64,000 nucleotides of DNA from Lunularia cruciata (GCA_948567375.1 OX419761.1:8036243-8100242); one strand, 5' to 3'; counted from the stretch's first letter, positions 34,090 to 46,262 are shown. Translations and numbers: made by a program. The notes: generated by a model from the sequence alone, not told the origin.

Positions 34090-34900
34090 AGAGTGCGAGT
34101 AGTACCATATCTATCTTAGAGACCACAGTTGGTCTGTCATGCTCATGAGGAGCTAGGACATTTTGGAGTCAAGCATACATATAGCTTACTCCAAAGTCAT
34201 TATTGGTGGCACGGTATACAGACCGAGGTACAATAGTTTGTTGCTAGATGTGTGGTTTGTGATCAAGTTAGAGCATCATTCAATGCTCCTACACCATAGT
34301 TTCACCCATTACCTATCATGGGATTGGGCTACCATTGGATTTTGGACTTTGCTAGACCTTTACCGCTGACTGTGAGACATCATTGGTATGTTTTGGTGAT
34401 GGTGGAGCACTTCTCCAAGTGGATTGAGTTGGTGGCACTTCTTGACAAGTCTAGTGAAGGGACAACTTACTCATTCTTAGATCGAGTTCTTAGTCATTTT
34501 GGTGCACCAGTTGAGGTTTTGACTGATCAGGGTATAGAGTTCTTGGGGGATTTTTAGGTCTTGTGTGACAAGGCTTTGATTGATCACTGCACTACATCCC
34601 GAGATCACCTTGAGGCAGATGGCTTAGCAAAGAGAGTGGTTCAGATAGTGAAGAGAGGATTGCAAAAGTATGGTTTGCAGAGTGGTCACTTGGGAGATTG
34701 GGATCTCCAGTTACCTTGGTTGGCCATGGACTATTGGTTCAGCCGGCAAGCCTCCTTAGCATCCTTCTCTCCATACTTTATACTCTATGGATGAGATCTA
34801 GATTTACTTGTAGCCATTTGTCAAGATGCTATTGTAGTTTTGGACTTGGATGACCCCAATGTATGGATGAGGGCCTGTTCTCAAACGGGCAGAGATCTTT
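34090..34900 (+). pseudogene. integrase region (element C)
   Basis: A zinc-binding His/Cys part around 34140-34290 is followed by the core (34318-34557: VLVMVEHFSKWIELV, LTDQGIEFLG). Then comes 34561-34794 (TTSRDHLEADGLAKRVVQ, SFSPYFILYG). Order and motifs are those of a gypsy integrase. Fossil. Confidence 0.85.
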
Positions 34901-35065
34901 TGGAGAGTGATGCTGATGGCCTTTTAGAACTTGGTGATTGCTCAACATAGAGATACTTTATGCTATGCTACCATTCGAGGAGGAGGTTATAGATCCTTGA
35001 TCTATCAATTTCATCCAAGAGACTTTGTATATCTATAGCAGACAACACCAATAACACTTGATGTT

Positions 35066-35382
35066 TTGACAAGTTGCACTATCTTGAAAGTGTGTGAGGT
35101 TTTGCCATCTGGAGTCCTTGTGTTAGAAGGACATGATTGTGTTGTTTGGAAGGATCATGTGTGCAATTGTACGCCATGCCACCTCCCAAACATTGATGGT
35201 ACTATGGACCCAAGCTTGGCACTTGTACGTGTAGGCTTGAGGTGTATGTTATGTGGCTCTTCTGGTGGAGCTACTACTACGTCAATGTGTGATAGCTGTT
35301 TGAGAGGATGGCATATGGCATGTATGACTCCTCTCCTCACGGTGGTTCCTCAAGGATAGTGGTTATGTCCTAGATGTACTTG
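35066..35382 (+). pseudogene. PHD-finger-like module at the pol C-terminus (element C)
   Basis: After a GPY-like end of integrase (LPSGVLVLEGHDCVVWKDHV), the frame continues RCMLCGSS at Cys 60 and 63, MCDSC at Cys 75 and 78, then GWH (His 83) and Cys 86, followed by TPLLTVVPQG. A W-x-C-x2-C signature is readable just downstream. This is C4HC3 spacing with the G-W-H-x2-C and P-L-x-x-V-P signatures of PHD fingers. PHD fingers read histone tails, so a role in integration targeting, parallel to chromodomains in chromoviruses, is plausible (inference). Fossil. Confidence 0.75.
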
Positions 35383-35548
35383 ACCTATAGCTAGTTCATT
35401 CTTTATATGGTATAGATTGCAGATAGGTGACTAATAATGGGGCTCCATAGCACCTGGTCTCCTGATCTTTGCCCATCATAGGGTATACCATATACTTGGA
35501 GTACATGGCTATCTAGAGTTAGAGGGACATAACCACCAACTTGGGAAG

Positions 35549-36205
35549 CAATTATGGCACTTTAGAGCCTATGTATGAATTATATGTGAGTTGTGCTTCT
35601 ATAGTGTATGATGTTGACAACAATGTATGTTGTGTAGTGATGTAGACACGCACGACAATTATCACACCATTTGTAGTGTCACATCTAGATTGCTCGGACA
35701 CAAGAGTTGCAGTGATAGTACTTAGAGTTATTTTAGTAGTTTCTCCGAGACTACTTTCTGATGGTCAGATTTTGTGTTCAGGGTACTGACTTCATGGTGG
35801 GGCCCATGGTCACTTTGCACCGTTTGCACTATCGAGTGTGCCATCAGCGGGACCGTTAGAGTTTCTGACCTACGTATCCAGGGGTATACTTTCAAAGTGC
35901 AGCTCCAAAGAGCTCACTTCTTTGATGTTGAGCCTTTGAGTTCTTGGCTATGGTGGACAAAGGCCGACGAGCGTCACTTGGATTCTCTTAGCTAGAGTGG
36001 GTGTGGCTTGACTGTAATTAGTGCCTAGTTGTTGGCAGTTTATAGAGTGATAGATCAAGTACTGATCTGAGTTGAGTGGATTCAAGAGTTGTAAACAGTC
36101 TGATTATTATGGCACTTTAGAGCCTATGTATGACTTATGTGTAAATTGTGCTTCTATAGTGTATGATGTTGACAACGATGTATGTTGTGTAGCAATGTTG
36201 TACAA
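35549..36205 (+). repeat. family 3 LTR sequence at the 3' end of element C
   Basis: A terminal LTR segment (GGCACTTTAGAGCC to ACGCACGACA, 35549-35653) is followed directly by another LTR copy from TATCACACCATTTG (35656). That copy runs through the same terminal phrases to about 36205. It matches 50998-51557. Confidence 0.8.
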
Positions 36206-36487
36206 CCATTATGGTCTTTATGATTGTGAGTCCTTAGCATTGACAATCCGTTGATCAAAGTTTGTAAACAAAGAATTCCATCCTAAATATTATTTGCCTA
36301 GAACATCACTGGCAATGAATCAATCTTGGAGAATTCAAACAACTTGAATGCACCACTACATAGACAAAGAATAGAAATTAATGACTATTTGAATTAGCCA
36401 AAATACTTGCATGCATGAATAGTGATGGTTCACTAAGGATGCATCCGCAAAATTGCAAAACTATTTGTCTTAAGCTATAGATTCAAG
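36206..36487. other. short spacer left of element G
   Basis: AT-rich, no feature recognised. It is the left half of the pre-insertion site of element G, continuous with 47602 onward. Confidence 0.45.
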
Positions 36488-36878
36488 GCTCTTGTGGTGC
36501 CCACATTTTTTGTTTTTTTTCAAAATAGAGAAGAAGAAGTGTATAAAGAAGTTGGATTACGCTTGTATGGCCAAAGAAGACAAAGAATAGAGTCTTTGGG
36601 ATGAAACCCGAAGTAAAGTAGCTTCGGGTCATAAGGCAAAGTACTCGGATATGCACTGTCAGCATCCAACCTGAAGTAAGGAGTCTTTGTATCGGGGGAG
36701 CTCAACCCGAGGTGAAGACAGTGTAACAACCTTTCATCGGAGTGAGAACTTCAAGAAAGGGCCGTTCAAAATTGGCGGCCCATATGCATGAAGTACAATT
36801 GACAATGATAGGCGCATGCAAGAGGTGTGATTTCTCAGTAGAAACTCGAATTGAAGAGAGACAAAGAAAGCGCAACTC

Positions 36879-36886
36879 TATAAAAA
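36879..36886 (+). promoter_or_regulatory. TATA box in the element G 5' LTR
   Basis: TATAAAAA in context CAACTCTATAAAAATTGGGC, with the same context in the 3' LTR. It lies about 20 bases before the first LTR-internal ATG (36906). Confidence 0.65.
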
Positions 36887-36905
36887 TTGGGCTAATGACG
36901 AAGCA

Positions 36906-39481
36906 ATGTTGAGCAATTTTCCTTCACTGTTGAGAAGTTGTCCTATAGGTGATCAGGGGAAGGAAAGTAGAGTTGAAGATGTGCTAGTGTGTAGAGGAGA
37001 ATTCAAGAGAGTGAAACCAAGAGACAGTGAGAAAATAGGAGAGATGGGAAGAGGAAAGAAAAACTCCAAATTTTGCAGTGAGAAATCATGCAATTCGGAG
37101 GTTAGATGTGATCACAAGGATCAAAGTCTTGAGCCAACTTTGGATCACCTTCTTGGTGTGGAACTGGAATGTGAGTTTTCCAGGTTTCATGATGGAGATA
37201 ATCAAGAGTAAGTGTCTCGATGGCCCCGAGGAAGTGTAGAAGAGAGGAAATCTGGCTCGCTGGACAAAGTCGGATTGGAGATTAGTGCTCGGGAGACAAG
37301 CAGGCACGGAGCAAGTGCCACATTCTTGGGGAAGGGAGAAGTAGCAGAAGAGACCCAAGAAGTGAGGGATGCTTTCTCTTCAAAGAGAACGTAGAATGGG
37401 TCTAAGGTTGAGACTTACAAAGATCCAATGAAGAGAGGGATCGTAAGTGCTCTCATGGCAATCCTGAAGCCAAAGAGAACGACTTATGTGATGAAACACC
37501 AAGCGGTGTTCTTCCATAAGCTGTATGCAGGAGAACCTATCAATTGGGCGAGGTGCTTCCATGGGAGGACGAGACAAATGGTGTGGAATTTGCGGGATAA
37601 GTTGCCTCCACACTACATCGTGCCGTTTGCAACACATTTCTAGCTTGGGTTGAATTTGCTCAATTTGGCAGAGCGCAACCAAATGGTGTCTCACTTCCAT
37701 CCCGACTTGAGAAGAGAACTCGACGTGGAGGAGCAGCAATACATTCTTCAAATCCAAAGCACGGATGAGTACTACGTGAAGACGGGTAAGAGAGTGGAGA
37801 TAGAAGTGAGTACTTCAAAGTCAAAGAAGCGGAGTTGGCAAGGAGAAGCCAAGGATAAGACAAGAACTCGGAAGACCAGGAGAGGAAACCCGAGGAGAGG
37901 CATGGTGGTGATCGCGTCAGAAGACAAAGACTCGGAAGGCAAAGCCGAGTGCAAGTCCAAAGACTCGAAACGCGAGGAAGAACCGGAGCTCACGCTGCAA
38001 AGTGGAGATACGAGTAATGATAGTGATGAAGGTGGAGAGATGACGTCGGTACTTGCTGCTGCTGAAGAAGAAGAAGAAGTTTGGGTGGAGCTCAAGCAAG
38101 AAAATAATGAGAAGTTGGAGGACAAAGTACATGAGCCCGAGGAGAAGAAGTCTACAATTCAGAGGAGAGTTCATTCAAGATGCAAGGCAAAGTGTGAAGC
38201 AGGTCCGAGTAAGGCAAAGGAAGAAGCAAATGCTAGCTCGAGAAGTGAAGTGTCTATTCCGATACAAAGACTACAGCGAAGGAGGTGAGTATCGGGTGAA
38301 CAAGAAGTAAGGAAGGAGATTGCTACGCAGGAGGAAGTAGTTGCAAGTGATGGAGTGGAGTACTTGCGGAGGATTGTGTGTCCATTGTTGGTGAAGTTGG
38401 AGCACAAGAAGAAGGAGATGCAGTCGACATGTCCGGGGTGAAGACTGTGTTGCAGGTTTTGGCGAGATTTGGAAGAAGAGAACTTGGAGTTGAAGAAGAG
38501 TATAACCCGAGGCGAGGAGGAAAGGGAAGTACTGTGAGGGGAGGAAGTAGTATAGAATCAAGTGATTGAGGACTTGAAGAGAGAAGCGAGGTATCGAGAA
38601 GAACTTGTGAAGAAGAGTGACATAGCAAGGGAAAGATAAGTAGCAAAATATGAAATCTTGAAGCAGCAGTTTGCTGATTCTAGACTTGAAATTATCCATG
38701 CTATGGTGAGGGTAGCAATGAAAGAACAAGAGCTTGATAGAGTGATGGAGAGTGTAGAAGAGAAGAAGCAACTGTGGTAATGGGAGTTGACAATAAGATA
38801 TTGGGAAGAAGAGAGATTACGAGAGTTACTTTGTAATCAAGAGGAGAAGATTGAGCAGAAGGAGAAGGAGAAAGAAATTGTGAAAGCCAAGTTCAAGGCG
38901 GAATTGGCAATGTATAGAGAAGATTGGCTTGCAGATCAAGAACGTGAATGGAAGATGAGATTGGAGCCATTGAAGGAGATCATCATCAGGATGAATGCGA
39001 TGTTGAGTACAGAGGCCAATATTCAAATTGAGGAGACGAGGCTACAAGAGTTGAAGTTGTTGGTGCATGAGATGAGGAGGAGAGAGGCAAAGGATATAGA
39101 TTTGAACGCACTATTGATTAGTCTCAAGACTCGTGTAGATAGGAAAATATTGGAAGTCAAAGACAATATCGCGATTAGATTAGACTTAGTAACATTAAGA
39201 TAGATAAACTTCGGAAAGATGTTAGAGCCAAACCCAAAGTAGATGAAGTAGGAGTGCATATGTCTTTGGAGCTACCATTGGAGACAATAGAGAAGAGTGG
39301 GTCGGGAGATAAAGACTTAGATAGATTACCCACTAGTGAAATTTCAGATCAGGAAAGAGAATTGTTGGATCTGGTAGAAGATGTAGGAGATATGAAACCC
39401 GAGGACAGAGTAGTAGGAAGTAAAATTACTTTGGGTTCGGGTTTGAAAGCTGAAGAAGAAGTAGACATCGGATCGGATTAG
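36906..39481 (+). pseudogene. LTR-internal coding region (element G), unrecognised acidic/basic coiled-coil protein
   Basis: Open + strand stretches lie within the LTR at 36906-37211, 37428-37643, 37650-38288, 38787-39203 and 39254-39481. They are rich in Lys, Glu and Arg, with heptad-like helices (KIEQKEKEKEIVKAKFKAEL at 38844 onward), Glu runs (EEEEEVW), and a front part with Cys/His pairs (FCSEKSCNSEVRC). Codon-like composition and length contrast with ordinary LTRs. I recognise no family. It may correspond to the extra ORF1 known before gag in some Tat/Ogre elements, but here it lies inside the repeat, because its parts recur in the 3' LTR. Fossil. Confidence 0.6.
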
Positions 39482-40283
39482 TAACCAATTTGAGATTTGA
39501 ATAGGCAGATATGAAGAGGTGCATTGTCATTTCGGATCTACAGGTTTGTAGAGTCATTAGGAAGAGGTACATTAGGAAGATAACTATCATTTGTTTCACT
39601 ATTTAAGAGTGGCATTTGCAGTCTCATGTTGTTTAGTGCTCATAATTCTGAGAATAGATAAAGCAACCTGCTGTGAAGCAGTGCTCGTTGCTTGAGCTTG
39701 ATTACAAGTATCAACTTTGTGTTTGTGTTTGTGAGTGTGTGGAGAAATTCAAAGTGCAAGTCAATGTGCTTGTTGGATGTTGGATTCTGCAACCTTGATC
39801 TTCATTTTGTGTGTTTGATCCTCAGTGAAGTGCAATTGGACCAATGCCTTGACAGATCTAAGAGGAATTGTAGTGTTGGTAGTATTCTGCATTTGTGAGT
39901 GTAATGTGAAGTTGATGTGAAGCAATTTTGATCGAGGAAGTTGTGCCTTTAGTGGAAGGGTGGAACACAATTCTGAGGTGAAGTCGTTTTGTAGTGAAGT
40001 GTCATTTTTGGGAGAGCCTGAATCATCACAATCAAGATTGTTTGGAAAGAATTGATGGAGTTGTGTTTAAGGAGTGTGAATTCGTGACAAGACTACGAGT
40101 TAGTGCTTGTTACTCTCTTTTGGGTGTGGTTTCTACCTGAGAGATTAAAGAAGAAATCATAAAGAACTACATTGTGACTTTTGACTTTGTATTTCACCAA
40201 TTCTGACTCATATCTCTGCGAGAACAAACTTTACATACCCGATTACCGCAAAAGTGATTTTTTCCGGGTTGTCACATGATTTT

Positions 40284-40303
40284 TGGCACAATTGCCGGGG
40301 ATA
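40284..40303 (+). other. element G primer-binding site (Asp type)
   Basis: TGGCACAATTGCCGGGGAT starts seven bases after the LTR. It is close to the TGGCGCCGTTGCCGGGGA PBS of Athila/Tat elements. Confidence 0.75.
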
Positions 40304-40364
40304 CAAATCTCAGAAGTGGAAGAATACGAAGCCAAATTTGAAACTGGGTATCAATGCAATATGA

Positions 40365-42626
40365 ATGTCTGCATCAAGAGAACAACAGGAAGAGAGAGCT
40401 CAAAGACAGGCATTGCAGCGTGAAGAAGACAAACGTTTGAAAGTCCCATCCTCTTTTGACAAAACCGAACGAGAGGCATTGGACTTTCAACTCCTTCACA
40501 AAGTACAAGAAGCCCTACGAGAACTTGACCACAAGAAATGCAAAGGCGGTTGGCAAGGCTACTTTTCATCCCCCTCTTCGTCCAAAAAGAAGAAAGACTC
40601 AAGTGGCCAAACATATGCATTACGGCCCAGTACACCAACTTCCCCTAGAGCTGTAAAGGAAGTTGCGTCCTTAAAGAACTTTGTTCAAGAAAAGACATCA
40701 CAAACACTCACGGAAGAAGAGTGTCAACATCTTCTACGAACAATTCCTTGGTTGTCCCAAAGGAATTTTGAAGAACACATCGAAGGTGTTGATCTTGAAT
40801 CTTCCAACCAGGTTGAAGTCGACACCCTTATATCAGAAATTGTCGAAGAAGACCCTACCTTGAATTTGGCAAATTGGAATCCCTGGGCTGACAACATGGC
40901 ATCAATTCCAGCCAATCCCTTGGTTCCGTCAAGTTCAACACTACCTCAGCCAATCCCAAGGCATCTAACAATGACTTCATTGCCTATCACCTGACATGCT
41001 TATCAAAAGTATAAGGAGGACGGAACAAGACAAAGACCCCGATGAATTCATCAAGGAATTCAAAGTCATCTCCTTTGCTAACAAGGAGCATGACTCGGCG
41101 GATCAACTGAGAATTTTCCCAAGTCTGCTCCAAAAGAAAGCTTGAAGCAAGTACACCCATGTGACCCAGAAGGGGTTTGTACTGGCAGACTGGGCAGACT
41201 TGAGAAACAACTTCTTGGAACAATTCCAGGAGGTTGACTACGACATGAGTGTCTTTGCGGCACTCAACGATTTAGACCAAGGCAAGAAGGAGAAGTTGAG
41301 AGACTACTCTGAGCGGTTCATGGCACTCTTGAACTGAGTTCCAAAGCAATCAGGGGTGGTGGGTTACTCCAATGCCCAAGCCATTACCTTGTTCATAGGA
41401 GTACTTTCACCAGAGATCCAAATCTTTGCAAGGGAGAGGAATGTAACTTCCCTTGACAAAGTACTCGAACATGTCGCTTGTTATGAGGCGGCTCACTCTC
41501 ACTCTGCCGGCAATCGGAGAAATTGGGAGAAGAAAGGCAAGAAGCCCAGAAGGAGAGCTTCACGTAGCACATCCCCTTCTTTGGAAGAATCCTCCATGTC
41601 TTCAAGCTCTTCTTCGGAATCCAAAGAAGAATCAAAGCCAAGACTATAAGAAGACGTGGGGGTAAGAAACCACTGACTCCTCCAGCAAAGAGTGTACATA
41701 AGGTGGATACCAAGCTGGATGCCCTCATCAAGGAGTTTTCGGATTTTAAGATCCAGATGATTGGGGCCAAAGACAGAAGGAAGGCCCCATCATTTGGCAG
41801 ATCAAATGTATGGTGCACCACATGTGGCAAGTCAGGCCATGCAAACACGGAATGCAATACTCGTAATGCATTCCCGGTGCAGCAAATTGATTGGGTCCCG
41901 GGATGGAACCAAGACGAGGAAGAAGAGGCTATGTACCAAATGCAAGAGGTATAGCCTCAGGCTAGCACATTGTACCAAGGTCCGAGGTTTGGACCAAGGG
42001 AGTATAACCTCAATGCTCCTCCAAGAAGACCACCAATGAGCAACCAAAATCAACCTCAAAATGTTGCACTTGGAGCTTGTTACAATTGTGGCACGATGGG
42101 ACATTGGTCTCCAAACTGTCCGGAGCCAAGAAGGCAAATCTGGTACGTTCCCCTGTGCGGAAATTGTAAAGGATCGGGTCATAGGGGCAACCAATGCCCT
42201 CACCCTCCAAACCCAAAGCCGCCTGTAAAATATGTACAGACTCCCGCTGAGCATGCAGCAATTCAGGGGAAGGGGGATACAAATGTAAATTGCATCACAC
42301 TGGAGGAGGAGAGACCTCAAGAAGGGAGTCCGACCTTAGAAGGGGAATGGCCGGACCTTGAAATTTTGAAGGTTGAGACACGCGCCAGTAAGAAGAAGCG
42401 TGATCTTGAAGAATTGAGTACGACCTCGTCGTCTTCCAGAAAGGTGAAGAGACTATGCCCAAAGGCAATTCTTTTTGCCAATGACAAAAAGATCCTCTCA
42501 AAAGCCAAAGCTAAAGCCTTGCAGAAAGAACTTAAGGAGGCACTACTCAAAACTCGGGAACTGAGTTTGGAAGAGGAGACGAAGACAAAGTCTCCAGTTT
42601 TTCTGGCGACATCTGATCCAAAGTAA
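40365..42626 (+). pseudogene. gag with three zinc knuckles (element G)
   Basis: Frames 40365-40994 (N-terminal, Gln/Glu-rich start), 41356-41649 (capsid-like, then Ser-rich), 41703-41954 and 41970-42626 cover gag. CCHC knuckles appear at 41814 (CTTCGKSGHANTEC), 42078 (CYNCGTMGHWSPNC) and 42156 (CGNCKGSGHRGNQC). All have C-x2-C-x4-H-x4-C spacing. Three knuckles is more than the one or two usual for plant gypsy gag. Fossil. Confidence 0.85.
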
Positions 42627-42700
42627 AGGGTCTGATCCAAGCCGAGGTAGGCCAACCCAAGGAACCTCGGGCTAAGGCCACTAGCAATCCCATCACCATT

Positions 42701-43643
42701 TTGAAACGTCCCAAAGTCAAAATGGAATATGGAGAGACTTTGAACCCAAAGCCAAAGGCAAAGACGGTCAAATTGGGAGGAGTACCCCAATACAATATTG
42801 TAGCAGATTTGGCAACCACAAATGCCAATGTTACATTCAAACAATTGTGGGAAGACAACAAGCTGTACAAGAAGCAGCTGAATTTGGCTCTCAAGAAGGT
42901 GAGGTCGATGTCAAAGAAGGACCTGCCGGCTATTTATTGTATTGAACAAGAAGATTTGGGATCTCCCGAGGTGGACGCGGAGATTGTAGGGTGCATGATC
43001 ACATTGATACCCATTGATTTGGGGTCCGGTGTGAATGTCATGACCAAAGATACTGCAAATCGACTCGGGTACCATACGTTTGAACCAACACCCTGAGTTA
43101 TGAAATTTGCAGACCAAACCAGGAGATGGCCTTTGGGTATGCTATCAAACATAACCACGATCATTGGAGGTGTGCCATTCAAGTTGAATTACATTGGTGT
43201 TGCGACCAGTGACAAAGATTGGTTACCCTCTGTTGATCGAAAGACCCTGGTTGTTGTACAGTACCCAAGTTGTGGTGGATTGGCATCAATAGAAGTTAAG
43301 ATTCAAGGACATTTCATCCAAAGATCAAAAGCTGGTGATTGTGAGTTGGACAAAAGTTCCCCACCCCGGAGAAACAAGTTCTTTGGAAGAGGAGGAAAAA
43401 TCCAAAGACTCATCGTCTTCGTCCTCAGACAAATCCAAAGACAAAGTCCAAGTTAACTATTTGGAATGCTACGAGGTGGATGTCAAAGACGAAGATCCAT
43501 ATGACCTCGCCTCGGGTGAACCTGACTTGGAGGAAGGGGGTTTGATGGCAGCTCGCCTTGAGTTAAGCCGAGTAAGCCACGTTGAAGGAGTCATCAACCC
43601 CGATGATTGTCAAGATGTTGTATTGACTGAAGGAAAAATTTAA
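42701..43643 (+). pseudogene. protease region (element G)
   Basis: The frame 42701-43096 carries GCMITLIPIDLGSGVNVM, a retropepsin active-site segment followed by the N-x-M helix, then TANRLGYHTFEPTP. Frames 43100-43456 and 43335-43643 form the linker towards RT, rich in Ser/Asp/Lys. Fossil. Confidence 0.8.
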
Positions 43644-43679
43644 AAATTTTCAAAGACAGTCATTTCGGAGGAGTTGGCA

Positions 43680-44530
43680 GGATACATTGCCCTATTCATA
43701 GAATTCTAGGATGTATTTTCCTGGTCCATTGATCAAATGCCAGGTATTCCACAAGAATTTGGAGAACACCGGATTGATCTGGTTGAAGGTGCGGTTCCGG
43801 TTTGGCAAAGACAATACCGCCTGAACCCGAAGTACTTGCTTTTGGTGAAAGATGAAATCAACAAGTACTTAGGGGCTAGAATCATTTCCTTGTCTTAAGT
43901 AGTGAATGGGTCTCCCCCATTGTCATTGTCCCAAAGAAGAAAATAGGGAAGATCCAAGAGTGCCAAGACTTCCATAAGCTGAACGTAGTCACAAGAAAGG
44001 ATCATCATCCCTTACCGTTTACCGATACAATTTTAGATCAAGTAGCTGGTCATCCTTGTTATAGCTTTCTTGATGGATTTTCAGGGTACAATCAAGTATC
44101 CATTCAAGAAGAAGACAAGGATAAAACCACATTCACGAACAATTCGGGCACTTTTGCTTACAATCAAATGCCTTTTGGGTTGTGTAATGCTCCTGCTACT
44201 TTCTAGCGGATGATGAATTCAATCTTCAAAGATTTTCTTGCGCAAATTTGTGGAAGTCTTCATTGATGATTTTTGTGTGTTTGGGCAAAGAGATGTACAT
44301 TTAGATTACCTTCGCTTAACTTTTGAAAGGTGTCGTTTTTCCGGCTTGTCATTACACCCAGAGAAATGCTTCTTTGCAATGAAGGAGGGAATTCGTCTGG
44401 GGCATCAGGTGTCAAGCCAAGGTACTGAAGTCAATGTCAAGAAGGTTAAAGTAATCATAGCTTTGGAATCCCCAAAGAACATCTGGGAGCTGAGAGCCTT
44501 CTTGGGACATGTCTGATACTATAGACCCTT
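43680..44530 (+). pseudogene. reverse transcriptase region (element G)
   Basis: From about 43680 come readable RT blocks: PVWQRQYRLNPKY, PIVIVPKKK, the YNQVSIQEEDKDKTTF-like block, then PFGLCNAPATF. The frame 44238-44516 holds the catalytic FIDDFCVFG with LHPEKCFFAMKEGIRLGHQ. The I-x-L-G-H-x-V-S pattern is typical of Athila/Tat. Fossil. Confidence 0.85.
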
Positions 44531-45060
44531 CGCGTCAAATTATGCGGTGCTTGGTGCACCCCTTACAAAGCTTCTAAAGAAATCCGAGGACTATCTGTGG
44601 GAAGCAAATCAAGAACAAGCTTTCCAGGTGTTGAAAAAGAAGCTGGTTGAAGCACCAGTTATGAGGGCCTTGAATTGGACGTCCCTTTTCATGTATATGT
44701 GGACAATTTGTCCATGGCCATCGGAGTTGTCTTAAGTCAGAAGGACAAGAAGAAGAACAACTACCCGGTGTATTATGCCAGCTGACAACTTTCAATTTTT
44801 GAAAAGAACTATTTGATGATTGAAAGAGACTTACTCAGAATGGTGTATGCCTGCAAGAAATTTCACCACTACCTGTTGGGATATGAGTTTGTCTTCTATG
44901 TTGACCATTACGCGTTGCAACATTTGGTCAAGAAGGCAGATTTGTCTGGGCAAATTGCAAGATTGATCTTGTTGTTACAAGAGTTCACGTATACTGTACA
45001 AGTAAGGAAGTGAGCTTCGCATTTGGACTTCCTGTCCAGGTTAGAAACTCAAGACCAAGA
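44531..45060 (+). pseudogene. RNase H region (element G)
   Basis: 44547-44735 (APLTKLLKKSEDYLWEANQE) and 44813-45013 (IERDLLRMVYACKKFHHYLL, FYVDHYALQHLVKK) show the RT connection and RNase H core, ending near LDFLSRLE at 45018. Fossil. Confidence 0.85.
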
Positions 45061-45289
45061 GTGGGAAATTGACGATTGGTTCCCTGACAAAGAGTTATAT
45101 CAATTATCAGCAATGCAAAGTACAAGGTATGCAGCAGAATATCATTATCTGCATACTCTCCATTGTCCTAACGGGATGGACCCGGAGCAAAGGGCAATCT
45201 TTCTCAGGAAAATGGGGCCGTATTAGCTCAAACACAACATTTTATTCAAGATGGGCAAAGACGAAGTACTTCGGTGATGCTTGGAGTCA

Positions 45290-46262
45290 TACAAAGTAGG
45301 AGGAGTGATTGAATCTTTACACTCCAAAGCATCGGGAGGACACTATGCTATGAAGAATATTGTAAAGAAGATTCTTTTGGTAGGGTATTGATGTACAATG
45401 TACAAAGACGTGCATACTCATATCCAAAGCTGTGATGCTTGTCAAAGAATGGGGAAGCCGATGGCTACTTCTCAATGGCCTTTGAGACCAATTTTGCCTT
45501 TGGCCCCATTTGAGAAATGGGGGATTGATTTTGTGGGTCCCATTCAACTAGTGACCCGAGTCACAAGAAAGCAATACATTTTGGTTTGCACTGACTATTC
45601 AGGTTAAACATTGGAAGATGACTCCTTATAACCTAAAAGCAAATGGCTTAACGGAAAAGGCGAATGGGTTACTTTGCAAAATTTTGAATAAGGTGACTGT
45701 CAATTATGCCTATGACTGGGATACAAAATTACCAGCCGCGTTGTGGGCATATCAAATGACAGAAAAGATTACAACCAAAAAAACTCCATACTTCTTGACA
45801 TATGGCTTGCATCCCATACTACAAGTTGAATTTGAAGTACCGACATATTGGATTCTTTGCAAAGAACGACTGTCAGAAGAAAAAAGTCAGGATCTTTGGA
45901 TTCATCAACTGATGTGGTTAGAAGAGAAAAGAGATGATGCAATGCAAACCATGAAGGAAGTACAAGCACAAAGGAAAGTCAGGCACAATAAGCATATCAA
46001 GCTTGTGGCTGTACGTGAAGGACATTTGGTTTTGTTATATGAAAATTGCCAAATATTTTTTCCACGCAAGTTGCATTTGAGATGGATGAGGCCCTATCAA
46101 GTTCTTCATCTTTATGAAAATAGGTCTTTGCAACTTGTAGACCTGGAGGGAAATCCTTTTGCCACTCGAGTAAATGGGTGGAGAGTTTGGAGATATTGGA
46201 CCATAGACTCGGAAGTCTCTAAGACACCCGAGGTCTATGTTTGCGGGGACGCTCACATTTGA
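45290..46262 (+). pseudogene. integrase region (element G)
   Basis: A zinc-binding part lies near 45330-45440 (HYAMKN, then CDACQRMGKP in 45398-45607), followed by WGIDFVGPI with the first catalytic Asp. 45618-46262 gives LKANGLTEKANGLLCKILNK, TPYFLTYGLHPIL, and a GPY-like end. No envelope-like frame follows. Fossil. Confidence 0.85.

Larger units (their letters stand above)
32208..36205 (+). mobile_element. element C: partial family 3 gypsy element with C-terminal PHD finger, broken
   Basis: A + strand element from RT onward: RT, RNase H, integrase, a Cys/His-rich PHD-like module, then the 3' LTR. The 5' LTR, gag and protease are absent at its left border with element D. A stretch equal to the LTR's last ~105 bases (35549-35653) precedes a second, nearly complete LTR (35656 on), so LTR sequence lies in tandem. 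Coding is broken at many points. Confidence 0.85.
36493..40276 (+). repeat. element G 5' LTR, 3.8 kb
   Basis: The ends TGTGGTG and TTGTCACA and their exact counterparts at 46274 and 47596 define the LTR. A TATA box (TATAAAAA, 36879-36886) is conserved in the other LTR (46656-46663), marking a likely U3/R boundary near 36910. Most of the LTR after that is coding-like (see 36906-39481). Confidence 0.9.

Noticed and set aside
35549-35653. Independent small repeat before the family 3 LTR
   Set aside because: It equals the last ~105 bases of the family 3 LTR, so it is LTR sequence in tandem, not a new repeat.
37660-38771. Minus-strand Ser/Leu/Phe-rich ORFs opposite the family 5 LTR coding region
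   Set aside because: Typical antisense shadow of Glu/Lys-rich codons (CTT, TTC, TCC runs). No independent evidence.
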